A DNA stretch of 31,062 bases from a virus, in the IMG/VR virus record IMGVR_UViG_3300005664_000037, positions 1 through 31,062 of that record, one strand, 5' to 3'. Position numbers and translations under genes: made by a program. Shown here piece by piece: positions 5,498 to 11,497 of this stretch. How positions within the stretch are numbered: position 1 is the stretch's first letter; the number at the start of each line of letters is the position of its first letter. The notes under the pieces were generated by a model, which worked only from the letters and a program-made list of their open reading frames with translations, ran no database searches and was not told where the DNA came from.

Positions 5498-6573
5498 ACT
5501 GTGCGTTTTACTCCAAATTTCACGATTTCCCCGAAGCCTTTTAATCTCTCACCTGATAGCTCAGAATAGATATCCGTTGTCGAACTTGATGCGTGTCCTA
5601 AGATTGCTTGCAATGCTTTTATGTTGCCTGAGTTTTCAGCAAATGATCTACCATAAGTGTGCCTTAGTCCGTGAACATGAGTTCGAACGCCGGACTTCTC
5701 TGAAACCTCAATGATTAAATCATAGAACTGTCTTGGCCCCATAAAGCGGCCTGTAAAATCCTGAAATACGAATCCAGGTTTTGAGACCTCTTTCCAAGAC
5801 TTAAGAATCTCGTTCAAATCATCAGAATAGGGCACTATGCGCGTTTCTTTCGTCCCGCCCTTAGTTCCATCCTCTATTTTCATTGTCGTCTGTATGAGGC
5901 GTTTAGACACGTTTATGATTTGGCGTTTAAAATCGATATCATCCCATGTTAACGCCAAGACTTCAGACTTCCTAAGTCCGGCCATAATCACGATAGAACA
6001 TGCTGTTAAATGAAGCTGGCTTAGTTCCTTAGCAGATTTTAAAAACTTGATACACTCGTCGGTCGACGCAATATGAACCGGCTTGGCTTGCCCTACCCGC
6101 TTCTCATCAAACTTAATTCCGGTCACTGGGTTAAATCTAATTAGATCGCCGTTAAAAGCATCAGAGAACATTTTTGAAAGTAACGCTTTAACTCTCGTAC
6201 GAGTCGCTATCGATTTATTTTCTTCCTCGGTGATCTTTAAAAGAAGTGTTTTAATTTCCCTTGGATCAATTTTTGAAATTATGATTTCAGATAAATAAGG
6301 CAGAATATAGTCTCGAAGTCTTTGCTCATCAGCTTGCCAAGTCGCTGGACCGTAATTTTTAATGCGCTTTTTCATCCAGTCGCGTGCGAAGTCGATAAAC
6401 TTAAGCCCATCGTTAGGCCGATTCGGAACCATCAGGCCATTTGACGAAAATTGTTTCTTGACCTTCATTTGGTCATACCATGAGTCAGCGTCACTCTTTT
6501 TCTTAAATCGAGGTGACGGGACTATGTCGTTTCCAACTCTAATAAATCTGCGGTAGGTTTTCTGTGGCGGCAT
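5494..6573 (-). CDS. int: Tyrosine recombinase (phage integrase)
   Basis: Encodes 359 residues, a normal length. An N-terminal arm-binding region (about 1-50) is followed by a SAM-like core-binding domain (about 58-145, DFARDWMKKRIKNYGPATW) and the catalytic domain (about 165-345). The active-site residues are visible: Arg201 in AGLRKSEVLAL, a Lys near 239-242, His301 and Arg304 in HGLRH, His327 in LGH, and nucleophile Tyr336 in TDIYSEL. Known role: recombines attP with the bacterial attB to insert the phage and, with excisionase, to remove it. The ATG overlaps the stop of the excisionase gene (TAATG). The gene ends inside the right arm repeat of attP, and the core implies insertion at a tRNA-Leu(UAA) gene. 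Confidence 0.95.
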   Translation of the reverse strand: MPPQKTYRRFIRVGNDIVPSPRFKKKSDADSWYDQMKVKKQFSSNGLMVPNRPNDGLKFIDFARDWMKKRIKNYGPATWQADEQRLRDYILPYLSEIIISKIDPREIKTLLLKITEEENKSIATRTRVKALLSKMFSDAFNGDLIRFNPVTGIKFDEKRVGQAKPVHIASTDECIKFLKSAKELSQLHLTACSIVIMAGLRKSEVLALTWDDIDFKRQIINVSKRLIQTTMKIEDGTKGGTKETRIVPYSDDLNEILKSWKEVSKPGFVFQDFTGRFMGPRQFYDLIIEVSEKSGVRTHVHGLRHTYGRSFAENSGNIKALQAILGHASSSTTDIYSELSGERLKGFGEIVKFGVKRTV

Positions 6574-6869
6574 TATTTATTTTTCATTTCTCGTTCTAAA
6601 AAGTCTGCAATATATTCCGGCGTCGTGAAATATCGGCCTTTAATCTTAATGAACTTTAAGTCACCGTTTAGACGATATTCTCGAATAGTAGATTTACACC
6701 TACGAAGAAACTCGCCTGCCTCTTTTGGTGTCATCAAATCCGGCAAGTCCTCAGACTTAGTGATAGTCATCTGCTCAAACTTGTGAAGCTTGCGAACACT
6801 TGAGTTGGTTGACTTCTCACTTGGAGCATCCAGCCAGTTTTTATCAATTTGTACTTTGCGTGCGTTCAT
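6573..6869 (-). CDS. Excisionase-like helix-turn-helix protein
   Basis: Encodes 98 residues. The C-terminal half carries the MerR/excisionase-type winged helix: LMTPKEAGEFLRRCKSTIRE, then YRLNGDLKFIKIKGRYFTT and a final helix. This TPKEAA..L..S..T+R pattern is typical of small DNA-bending factors that direct integrase towards excision. The N-terminal 40 residues are unlike the family and probably flexible. GGGGA precedes the ATG. It is directly upstream of the integrase gene with overlapping stop and start codons, and a 26-codon ORF ends on its start codon. Confidence 0.8.
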   Translation of the reverse strand: MNARKVQIDKNWLDAPSEKSTNSSVRKLHKFEQMTITKSEDLPDLMTPKEAGEFLRRCKSTIREYRLNGDLKFIKIKGRYFTTPEYIADFLEREMKNK

Positions 6870-6946
6870 ACGTTCCCCAAAAAATTAATCATAAAGGACG
6901 AAAATACAAAAAGTATGCAAATCGTGTCGAAGTGATGTTGTTTCAT
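6866..6946 (-). CDS. 26-codon leader ORF coupled to the excisionase gene
   Basis: Reads MKQHHFDTICILFVFSSFMI and then NFLGNV. The ATG at 6946 has AAGGA 6 nt upstream, and the TGA at 6866-6868 overlaps the excisionase ATG as ATGA. The product would be hydrophobic after residue 8, like a small membrane peptide. The coding case rests on the ribosome binding site and the exact stop/start overlap, since length gives no statistical support. Its role may be only to deliver ribosomes to the excisionase start. Confidence 0.4.
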   Translation of the reverse strand: MKQHHFDTICILFVFSSFMINFLGNV

Positions 6947-6949
6947 TTC

Positions 6950-7339
6950 CTATCCTTGACCGTTATTTATAGCCCATGAGAAATTATCTAAAGATTGTTG
7001 GAATTTCTCCATTTCTAAATCAGCAATACGGTCTTTAATTTTCTTCTCGTCTTCCGCGTTAAACCAAACTCTCCAGTGTGAATTTCCATACATACTAGAC
7101 TCAAAATAAAGATGCATTTTTTTGTTGCTAACAGTATGAACGAGATCTTGTCCAATCGAGTTTTTTATTGCTTCGCCAATACTTTTCGATAGATCGTTAA
7201 ATTTATAGTCTGACCTTTTTAAAAGGTTTCCGTTAAATGCAGGATTTCTGTCCTCAAGTTTTTTCTTCAAAGCGGCAATTTCTTTTTGCTGATCTAAGAT
7301 GATTTCATCTTTTGCAATCTCTTCTTTTGTTTTTTGCAT
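6950..7339 (-). CDS. Hypothetical protein with N-terminal coiled coil
   Basis: About 129 residues from the ATG at 7339, which lies 2 nt after the stop of the nuclease gene (7342). A longer frame to 7381 would overlap that gene. Residues about 5-30 form a charged coil (EEIAKDEIILDQQKEIAALK), and the middle has an aromatic beta-like patch (MHLYFESSMYGNSHWRVWF). Its place directly after recT and the YqaJ-type nuclease suggests an accessory recombination role, but no family is recognised. Confidence 0.6.
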   Translation of the reverse strand: MQKTKEEIAKDEIILDQQKEIAALKKKLEDRNPAFNGNLLKRSDYKFNDLSKSIGEAIKNSIGQDLVHTVSNKKMHLYFESSMYGNSHWRVWFNAEDEKKIKDRIADLEMEKFQQSLDNFSWAINNGQG

Positions 7340-7341
7340 AA

Positions 7342-8058
7342 CTACCCAACCTTGCTTTCTTGCGCAGATAAACGCTTCCATTGATCACCGAAAGAGATAC
7401 CTACCATTTCAAGCATAGTATCCATATCGGATATAAATTGAGGGATCATTTCATCGAATTTCTTTTGATATTCAGAATCACGCTCTACCGTAATTGCCTT
7501 AAATGGAGTGACATTCATTCTTGGATCAAACTGCGCGAAATCTGCAACGTCAGCGCCCGTCACGCGCATTTGAAATTGATACTGCCACATGTATTCAGCT
7601 TTGATTTTGTCCTCAACTACAAACTTAATGTAATTTGTTGGATTGTATGGGCACTTTATTTCGATTATTTTATTAGAGCCTTTGATAAAGCCGTCAAGTG
7701 ATGCGCCTTCTCGAAATGTATCATCTTTAAAAATAAATCCGACGCTTTCAATTTCGCAATCATTTTGAAATTCATAAGAAGCTCTAGCCGCTGCTTCATG
7801 CATCTTTCCCCAGTCTAGGTATTTCGAATTGATTTCCTCAACAAAACCAGTCGCAACTTCTGAAACCAACTGACACATATAAGTGTTTCGAGTTTCAGTG
7901 CCAAGCTTTGCAACGGCTTTGTGGACTTCGCTAGCGGTGATCACGCCTAATCGTGCTTGAAGCCATGCAAGTGAACCCTGCTCTGCTTTAATAATATCAA
8001 CGCCGAATTTATCTTGAAATGACTTAATTTGTTGTTCTAAATTATTTAGTGTTTTCAT
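7342..8058 (-). CDS. YqaJ/lambda-exonuclease-type recombination nuclease
   Basis: Encodes 238 residues. The YqaJ viral recombinase motifs are in order: EQGSLAWLQARLGVITAS (26-43), LDWGKMHEAAARASYEF (81-97, with Glu88), SLDGF (120-124, Asp122), IIEIKCPY (131-138, Glu133 and Lys135 of the PD-(D/E)xK centre) and a Gln-rich YQFQM (160-164). Known role: 5'-3' resection of double-stranded DNA to give single-stranded tails for an annealing partner. That partner, RecT, is encoded just upstream and the two reading frames overlap by 17 nt. GAGGT precedes the ATG. Together they form a two-component recombination module, useful for replication through concatemers and for genetic exchange. Confidence 0.9.
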   Translation of the reverse strand: MKTLNNLEQQIKSFQDKFGVDIIKAEQGSLAWLQARLGVITASEVHKAVAKLGTETRNTYMCQLVSEVATGFVEEINSKYLDWGKMHEAAARASYEFQNDCEIESVGFIFKDDTFREGASLDGFIKGSNKIIEIKCPYNPTNYIKFVVEDKIKAEYMWQYQFQMRVTGADVADFAQFDPRMNVTPFKAITVERDSEYQKKFDEMIPQFISDMDTMLEMVGISFGDQWKRLSAQESKVG

Positions 8059-9001
8059 CTTTTACCTCATTTTTTGGTTTTGCTTTTAGCCATGAATAAA
8101 GCTGGATTAATACTTGCTCGACTTCTTTTTTAGAAAGATCCTCGACCGATTCAATGGTTCTTTTGTTTACCGTGCATAAATATGCAATGAATTTTGACTC
8201 GTCTTTATTTAAAGAATTAAGCAAATTTCTAATCTCTTGAAACTTCTCAGTTAGCTCATTTACTTTAGGAGCCTCAATCATCGGCGGCGTCACATCAATA
8301 GCGTCAACTTCATCTTGTGCAGCAATGGCCGTTTCAAAGCGACCGCCGTTAGTCATCGGCCATGCTTTAGAGGCTCTGCGAATCACGGTCTTTTTAATCA
8401 TCTCGCCCTCATCAGAAACCCAAGGGCACGACTTAGTTTTGCCGTCCATATAGGCTTTATAGGCTTGTGTTCTGTCTCTGATTGCGTAGATTTCATCAAT
8501 GGTCATAGTCTCAACTAAAAACTTATTTCCGGTCAATTCAGCCACGCAATAAGCGCCTCGAACATCGCCCCTGTCCGAAGCAAATGGATCACGCTCATGC
8601 ATTGGCTCTTGGCCTCGACCGCGCAATGCAAACTTATCTTTTTCGTAGACAATTTCAGCTTGAACATAAAGAACAGCGCCCGCGTCCATTGCTAAATGAG
8701 AAAGACCCTTGTAGCCAAAATCAAGACAAACCTTTTTATCGCGTGGAACCAAGTAAGCGTGTTTAAGGGCCGGATTTAAAGACAATCCAACCGATGCGAT
8801 ATTGTGAACTGCATTTAAAAGTGAATCAGGATTTTCAGCCGCAGTTTTGGCTAGGAAATCATTCGCTCTTAGAGCCTGCAAAGCGAAATGCGCTTCCTGC
8901 TCAAAGTTCACGGCTTTATGAGATTTCGCAAGATCAACAAACTTTTTAGATTGCGACATGATAAGAGATTCGGATTTCTGAAAAAGAGAAATATTGCTCA
9001 C
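8042..9001 (-). CDS. recT: RecT-type single-strand annealing protein
   Basis: Encodes 319 residues. RecT family features run from about residue 30: ANDFLAKTAAENPDSLLNAV, VGLSLNPALKHAYLVPRD, then LDFGYKGLSHLA and YVQAEIVYEKDKF, followed by KTVIRRASKAWPM. The last 80 residues are a charged, less conserved tail. Known role: binds single-stranded DNA and pairs complementary strands in phage recombination. The start is a GTG at 9001 whose bases overlap the TGA of the preceding gene (GTGA); AGGTGG lies 6 nt ahead. The gene sits directly before its nuclease partner. Confidence 0.93.
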   Translation of the reverse strand: MSNISLFQKSESLIMSQSKKFVDLAKSHKAVNFEQEAHFALQALRANDFLAKTAAENPDSLLNAVHNIASVGLSLNPALKHAYLVPRDKKVCLDFGYKGLSHLAMDAGAVLYVQAEIVYEKDKFALRGRGQEPMHERDPFASDRGDVRGAYCVAELTGNKFLVETMTIDEIYAIRDRTQAYKAYMDGKTKSCPWVSDEGEMIKKTVIRRASKAWPMTNGGRFETAIAAQDEVDAIDVTPPMIEAPKVNELTEKFQEIRNLLNSLNKDESKFIAYLCTVNKRTIESVEDLSKKEVEQVLIQLYSWLKAKPKNEVKDENTK

Positions 9002-9243
9002 GATGCCACCTCTTCAAAATATGGTTCTTCTTTATGTTCAAATCTCTTTAAAATTAAATCATTACCGTTGTACTTGTCGTAAAGTTCACGGGCTCTTTTC
9101 TTGTCCAAAACCTCAACCCAGTTATCATCTACGTTTTCAAAAAGCTGGAAATCAGTAACAACCAAAACCAAACCGATGATTTTGTAATCAACATCGATTG
9201 ACACGTTTTGCTCATTGTCTTGAAGGTCTGAAATGCGGCCCAT
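8998..9243 (-). CDS. Small acidic hypothetical protein ahead of recT
   Basis: Encodes 81 residues, acidic, with a beta-like segment (DVDYKIIGLVLVVTDFQLF) and a helical C-terminus. AAGGA lies 7 nt ahead of the ATG at 9243. The last codons overlap the start of recT by 4 nt, so it is in the same operon and translationally coupled. The 120-nt leader before it holds only short inverted repeats. Family not recognised. Confidence 0.65.
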   Translation of the reverse strand: MGRISDLQDNEQNVSIDVDYKIIGLVLVVTDFQLFENVDDNWVEVLDKKRARELYDKYNGNDLILKRFEHKEEPYFEEVAS

Positions 9244-9364
9244 GTTTAGTCCTTTTCAGGCATGACGAAGCCATGACCAATGTTGGCCCTGATTTCGCAG
9301 CTAGTGTTTTGTGTTGATCTTTAATTCTATCGAAAGCCCGGTTGCCGCCAGGATTTCTGTGGAA

Positions 9365-9574
9365 TTAAGAAGCTTTGATAAAGAGATCGTCCTCTCTTAT
9401 TCTTAAGCATTTACATAATCTCTTAATCGTCCGTCTAGATAGCTTGCTTGGATACCTACCAGCCCTAAGCTTCTCTAGAGTGGATATACCGATGCCACCT
9501 TCAATGGAGGCTTCGGCAAGCCCTATTTCTTCTATCTTTTTTCTAATCAAGTCTTTGTTAATCTCAGAACTCAT
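9365..9574 (-). CDS. Small Cro-like helix-turn-helix regulator
   Basis: About 69 residues from the ATG at 9574 (MSSEINKDLIRKK). The longer frame to 9589 would begin inside the first operator and upstream of the predicted transcription start. An XRE-type fold is visible: IGLAEASIEGGIGISTLEKL as helices 2-3 and RTIKRLCKCLRI as helix 5. As the first gene of the early leftward operon, transcribed away from the repressor gene, it holds the position of Cro in lambdoid phages and would shut off repressor synthesis during lytic growth. The message is probably leaderless: no ribosome binding site is present and the ATG falls at the expected start point. Confidence 0.75.
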   Translation of the reverse strand: MSSEINKDLIRKKIEEIGLAEASIEGGIGISTLEKLRAGRYPSKLSRRTIKRLCKCLRIREDDLFIKAS

Positions 9575-9609
9575 ATAACCACAATACATGGTTTACCATT
9601 AAAATGCAA
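9574..9609 (-). promoter_or_regulatory. Early leftward promoter (pL-like)
   Basis: On the minus strand TTGCAT (9609-9604) and TATTGT (9586-9581) are separated by exactly 17 bp. The 12-bp operator ATGGTAAACCAT lies in this spacer, so a bound repressor would block polymerase directly. The start point about 7 nt after the -10 box falls on the ATG at 9574. Confidence 0.65.
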
Positions 9610-9652
9610 GTATTTTTAATGTTTAACCATATTTATTTATGGGTTTAACCAT
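9588..9652. promoter_or_regulatory. Immunity operators: three ATGG..CCAT palindromes
   Basis: Three related sites lie between the divergent HTH genes: ATGGTTTACCAT (9588-9599), ATGTTTAACCAT (9619-9630) and ATGGGTTTAACCAT (9639-9652). All fit a dyad ATGGTTAACCAT with one to three changes. The right half-sites are 31 and 22 bp apart, about three and two helical turns, so dimers would sit on one face. Three spaced operators between cI-like and cro-like genes is the lambdoid arrangement. Confidence 0.7.
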
Positions 9653-9667
9653 AATAGGCTGTAACTA

Positions 9668-10003
9668 ATGGATATCTTTAAAATAAATGGAAATTTCGTT
9701 TTAGAATTAAGAGATCAGCTTAAGTGGACAAGGGAGAAACTAAGCGAAGAGTCAGGGGTTCCCGTAGGAACACTGCAAGACATTGAGAATGGAAAATCAA
9801 AAGATCCAGGCATTGAAAATATCAAAAAACTATTAAAAGCGTTGCCTAACTTTACCCAATATCAAAAAAAGAGTGAATTAATCGGCGAAATCGTTTTGGC
9901 CCTTTCCGCCTTGGATTATGACCAACTTAGGTCTGTCGCGGAAAGCATCGACAGCCTTCCTCCGCCCTCTAGCCTTGATTCTAAGGCAACAACCACAGAC
10001 TAA
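9668..10003 (+). CDS. CI-like XRE-family repressor (short, no protease domain)
   Basis: Encodes 111 residues. Residues about 10-60 are a textbook XRE helix-turn-helix: LRDQLKWTREKLSEESGVPV, GTLQDIENGKSKDPG, then IKKLLKALP. The C-terminal 45 residues may serve for dimerisation. No S24/LexA peptidase domain (Ala-Gly cleavage site, Ser/Lys dyad) is present, so induction by RecA-driven self-cleavage is not expected. Some other signal or an antirepressor would be needed. The start has no ribosome binding site, as is common for repressors made from a leaderless or near-leaderless message. It diverges from the Cro-like gene across three operators. Confidence 0.8.
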   Translation: MDIFKINGNFVLELRDQLKWTREKLSEESGVPVGTLQDIENGKSKDPGIENIKKLLKALPNFTQYQKKSELIGEIVLALSALDYDQLRSVAESIDSLPPPSSLDSKATTTD

Positions 10004-10026
10004 ATCCTCATTTTTTACTAACTCGT

Positions 10027-10052
10027 GAAAAAACGCCATAAGCGACTTTTTC
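10027..10052 (+). terminator. Possible weak terminator after the repressor gene
   Basis: GAAAAAACGC and GCGACTTTTTC can pair around a CATAA loop, with an imperfect step in the stem. The 3' arm is itself a T-run, as in A-tract/T-tract terminators. It lies 24 nt after the repressor stop. GC content is low, so termination may be partial. Confidence 0.35.
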
Positions 10053-10150
10053 AATACCTTTACCCGGTCCATATCAATTACATCCAATCCACACAGTTAC
10101 TATCAAGATTTCTTAATAGTAAATCATTTAAGGTAAATTAATGACTATTT

Positions 10151-10179
10151 TTGCGGAAAGTGTATCAAGATGTTACACA
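10151..10179 (+). promoter_or_regulatory. Candidate promoter of the lipoprotein gene
   Basis: TTGCGG (10151-10156) and TACACA (10174-10179) are spaced by 17 bp. A GTGTA...TACAC inverted repeat (10160-10164 and 10174-10178) overlaps the spacer and -10 box and could be an operator. The lipoprotein gene would then have its own promoter, as is usual for morons expressed in lysogens. The match to the consensus -10 is only moderate. Confidence 0.35.
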
Positions 10180-10235
10180 ATTTTTTTTAACTAAAGGATT
10201 CATGAGGAATGTCGAATAATATTATAGAGGTAAAA

Positions 10236-10775
10236 ATGAATCGCTTAATCGCTATTGTAATAGTCAGCGTTTTTGTTTTGTCGTGTAATAAGGCTTCGGA
10301 TAGCCCGGTAACAGCCGCGCCCACTGAATCGCCTACAATTAATAAAGAGAGCGTGAATCCGCTATTGGGCACTTGGTACGATTCTTCGCTTGGAAACGGC
10401 GACGGCAATAAATCTGCTATGTACTATAAATTTAATAGTGATTTTACTTTCGAAGAAAAAAGAATGGGAACCAAGGCAACGCCGATGGGTCCAAACGGTT
10501 GGCTAATGTACGGAGGAATCTATAAAGGTAAGTATGAAATCGTCGATGATATTTTCACACTGAAATACCAATTTGCAAAATCGAATTGTTTAAAGGACGA
10601 TTTAAAATTGCGATTTAGAATTTCGTCCGATAAAAAATGGCTTGAAATCCAGTCTATTGATCCTTTTTATGACAATCCCTCGACTGTGAATCCGTGGGGC
10701 GAGCACTTTAAAGTGGAAGTCTTGCCGGATATTTTAAAAGAAGCTTATATTAAATATGATGGGTGCGCACTTTAA
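10236..10775 (+). CDS. Lipocalin-like lipoprotein, candidate lysogenic-conversion moron
   Basis: 179 residues from the ATG at 10236, which has AGAGG 6 nt upstream; an earlier in-frame ATG (10209) lacks one. MNRLIAIVIVSVFVLSCNK is a type II signal peptide with lipobox VLSC and Cys17 as the lipidation site. After a Ser/Thr/Pro linker, NPLLGTWYDSS and the repeating strands (YYKFNSDFTFEEK, GKYEIVDDIFTLKY, KWLEIQSI) resemble a small lipocalin-like beta-barrel opening at the G-x-W motif. The product should sit in the periplasm or on the membrane. It lies directly downstream of the repressor, on the strand active in lysogens, where lipoproteins that exclude superinfecting phages are often found. The exclusion role is inference. 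Confidence 0.7.
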   Translation: MNRLIAIVIVSVFVLSCNKASDSPVTAAPTESPTINKESVNPLLGTWYDSSLGNGDGNKSAMYYKFNSDFTFEEKRMGTKATPMGPNGWLMYGGIYKGKYEIVDDIFTLKYQFAKSNCLKDDLKLRFRISSDKKWLEIQSIDPFYDNPSTVNPWGEHFKVEVLPDILKEAYIKYDGCAL

Positions 10776-10827
10776 ACCTAGACCTTGAAACTCTTGCTCT
10801 AAGCTGATTTCATGCGACCATTGAAGT

Positions 10828-11058
10828 ATGTCCATAGTTAAAGACATGTTTCTATTAGACATTGGAGCCGACGTTATCGACCTCGGCGAAATGACTCAAT
10901 CTGAGTGGAATCTCATCGGCGAAATCGCAAAAGAACTAATTAAAAAGAAGTATGTTTATAATGTGTCACACGCTTACATTGCGGCTTTCTTGCAATGGTC
11001 TGAGCTTCAAAGAGATATGCTTAGGGATTTTGATAAGGGCTTTGATCAGATGAATTAA
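10828..11058 (+). CDS. Small acidic hypothetical protein
   Basis: Encodes 76 residues, mostly helical (EMTQSEWNLIGEIAKELIKK, HAYIAAFLQWSELQRDM). There is no signal peptide or motif. The start at 10828 lacks a clear ribosome binding site; an internal ATG at 10846 also lacks a strong one, so the N-terminus is uncertain. It follows the lipoprotein gene by 52 nt on the same strand and is followed 2 nt after its stop by an 8-bp stem. Family not recognised. Confidence 0.5.
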   Translation: MSIVKDMFLLDIGADVIDLGEMTQSEWNLIGEIAKELIKKKYVYNVSHAYIAAFLQWSELQRDMLRDFDKGFDQMN

Positions 11059-11060
11059 AA

Positions 11061-11121
11061 CCGTGGATTTCGGAGATGCATAGACACCAACGCTTATTCA
11101 ATATATTCGCGCCATCCACGG
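11061..11121 (+). other. Long hairpin after the plus-strand gene (element 5)
   Basis: CCGTGGAT (11061-11068) and ATCCACGG (11114-11121) are perfect inverted repeats enclosing 45 nt, starting 2 nt after the TAA at 11056-11058. There is no T-run behind the stem, so it is unlike a usual intrinsic terminator. Confidence 0.5.
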
Positions 11122-11142
11122 CAAATTGTTAACAAATTAGAG

Positions 11143-11197
11143 GCACCTACGGACTTGATGCAATCTCAATTAAGCCGTGCGAGGGCTCCTTAGGTGC
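11143..11197 (-). other. Long hairpin after the minus-strand gene (element 6)
   Basis: On the minus strand GCACCTAAGGA (11197-11187) pairs with TCCGTAGGTGC (11153-11143), 10 of 11 positions, enclosing 33 nt. It starts 6 nt after the TAA of the gene ending at 11204. This gene and the one ending at 11058 converge, and each has its own hairpin right after its stop. Confidence 0.5.
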
Positions 11198-11203
11198 TTT
11201 AAA

Positions 11204-11419
11204 TTACAATCCTGATACTTTATCAATGGCCTGCATGATCAATTTCTGCAAGCGCTTTCCAAACTCTTTATTAGTTTCAGACTGCAAGATATCAAACTTC
11301 TCTTTGTACTTCTTATCAAGCCACAAAGTCAGAGTTGATTTTTCAACCGCACCTAATGAGCCTTCCTGCTGATACATTCCCTCGAATAAGTCTGTCATGT
11401 TCTGTTTTTCCAAATTCAT
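11204..11419 (-). CDS. Small ribbon-helix-helix-like regulator
   Basis: Encodes 71 residues. After a variable N-terminus, STLTLWLDKKYKEKFDILQS followed by FGKRLQKLIMQAIDK (about 28-66) has the strand-helix-helix pattern of Arc/MetJ-type DNA binders. It is transcribed away from the terminase genes. The 78-bp region between holds a TATAAT-type -10 box for this gene (11433-11428) and a pair of CTATAG sites. It may control the late genes or itself. A solitary antitoxin is the main alternative, but no toxin gene is adjacent. Confidence 0.6.
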   Translation of the reverse strand: MNLEKQNMTDLFEGMYQQEGSLGAVEKSTLTLWLDKKYKEKFDILQSETNKEFGKRLQKLIMQAIDKVSGL

Positions 11420-11455
11420 GTTTATATATTATAAGATTAAATATCTATTTAAAAA

Positions 11456-11472
11456 CTATAGTTATCCTATAG
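11456..11472. promoter_or_regulatory. Paired CTATAG sites, candidate operator
   Basis: Two CTATAG hexamers (11456-11461 and 11467-11472), each a perfect dyad, lie with centres 11 bp apart between the ribbon-helix-helix-like gene and the terminase genes. Tandem short dyads about one helical turn apart are the usual operator of ribbon-helix-helix dimers. The second also overlaps a TATAGT that could be a rightward -10 box. Confidence 0.45.
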
Positions 11473-11497
11473 TGAGTTGCAAGACTAATTTTAGGTT

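Noticed and set aside
9244-9364. Stem TCAGG/CCTGA (9256-9260 with 9288-9292) before the gene at 9243
   Set aside because: Only 5 bp with a short inner stem; too weak to group with the 11-15 bp bridging hairpins.
9878-10087. A 69-codon minus-strand ORF over the end of the repressor gene
   Set aside because: It is antisense to the repressor C-terminus, has no ribosome binding site and has low-quality composition.
11204-11419. Toxin-antitoxin pair
   Set aside because: Only the antitoxin-like DNA binder is present; neither neighbour resembles a toxin.
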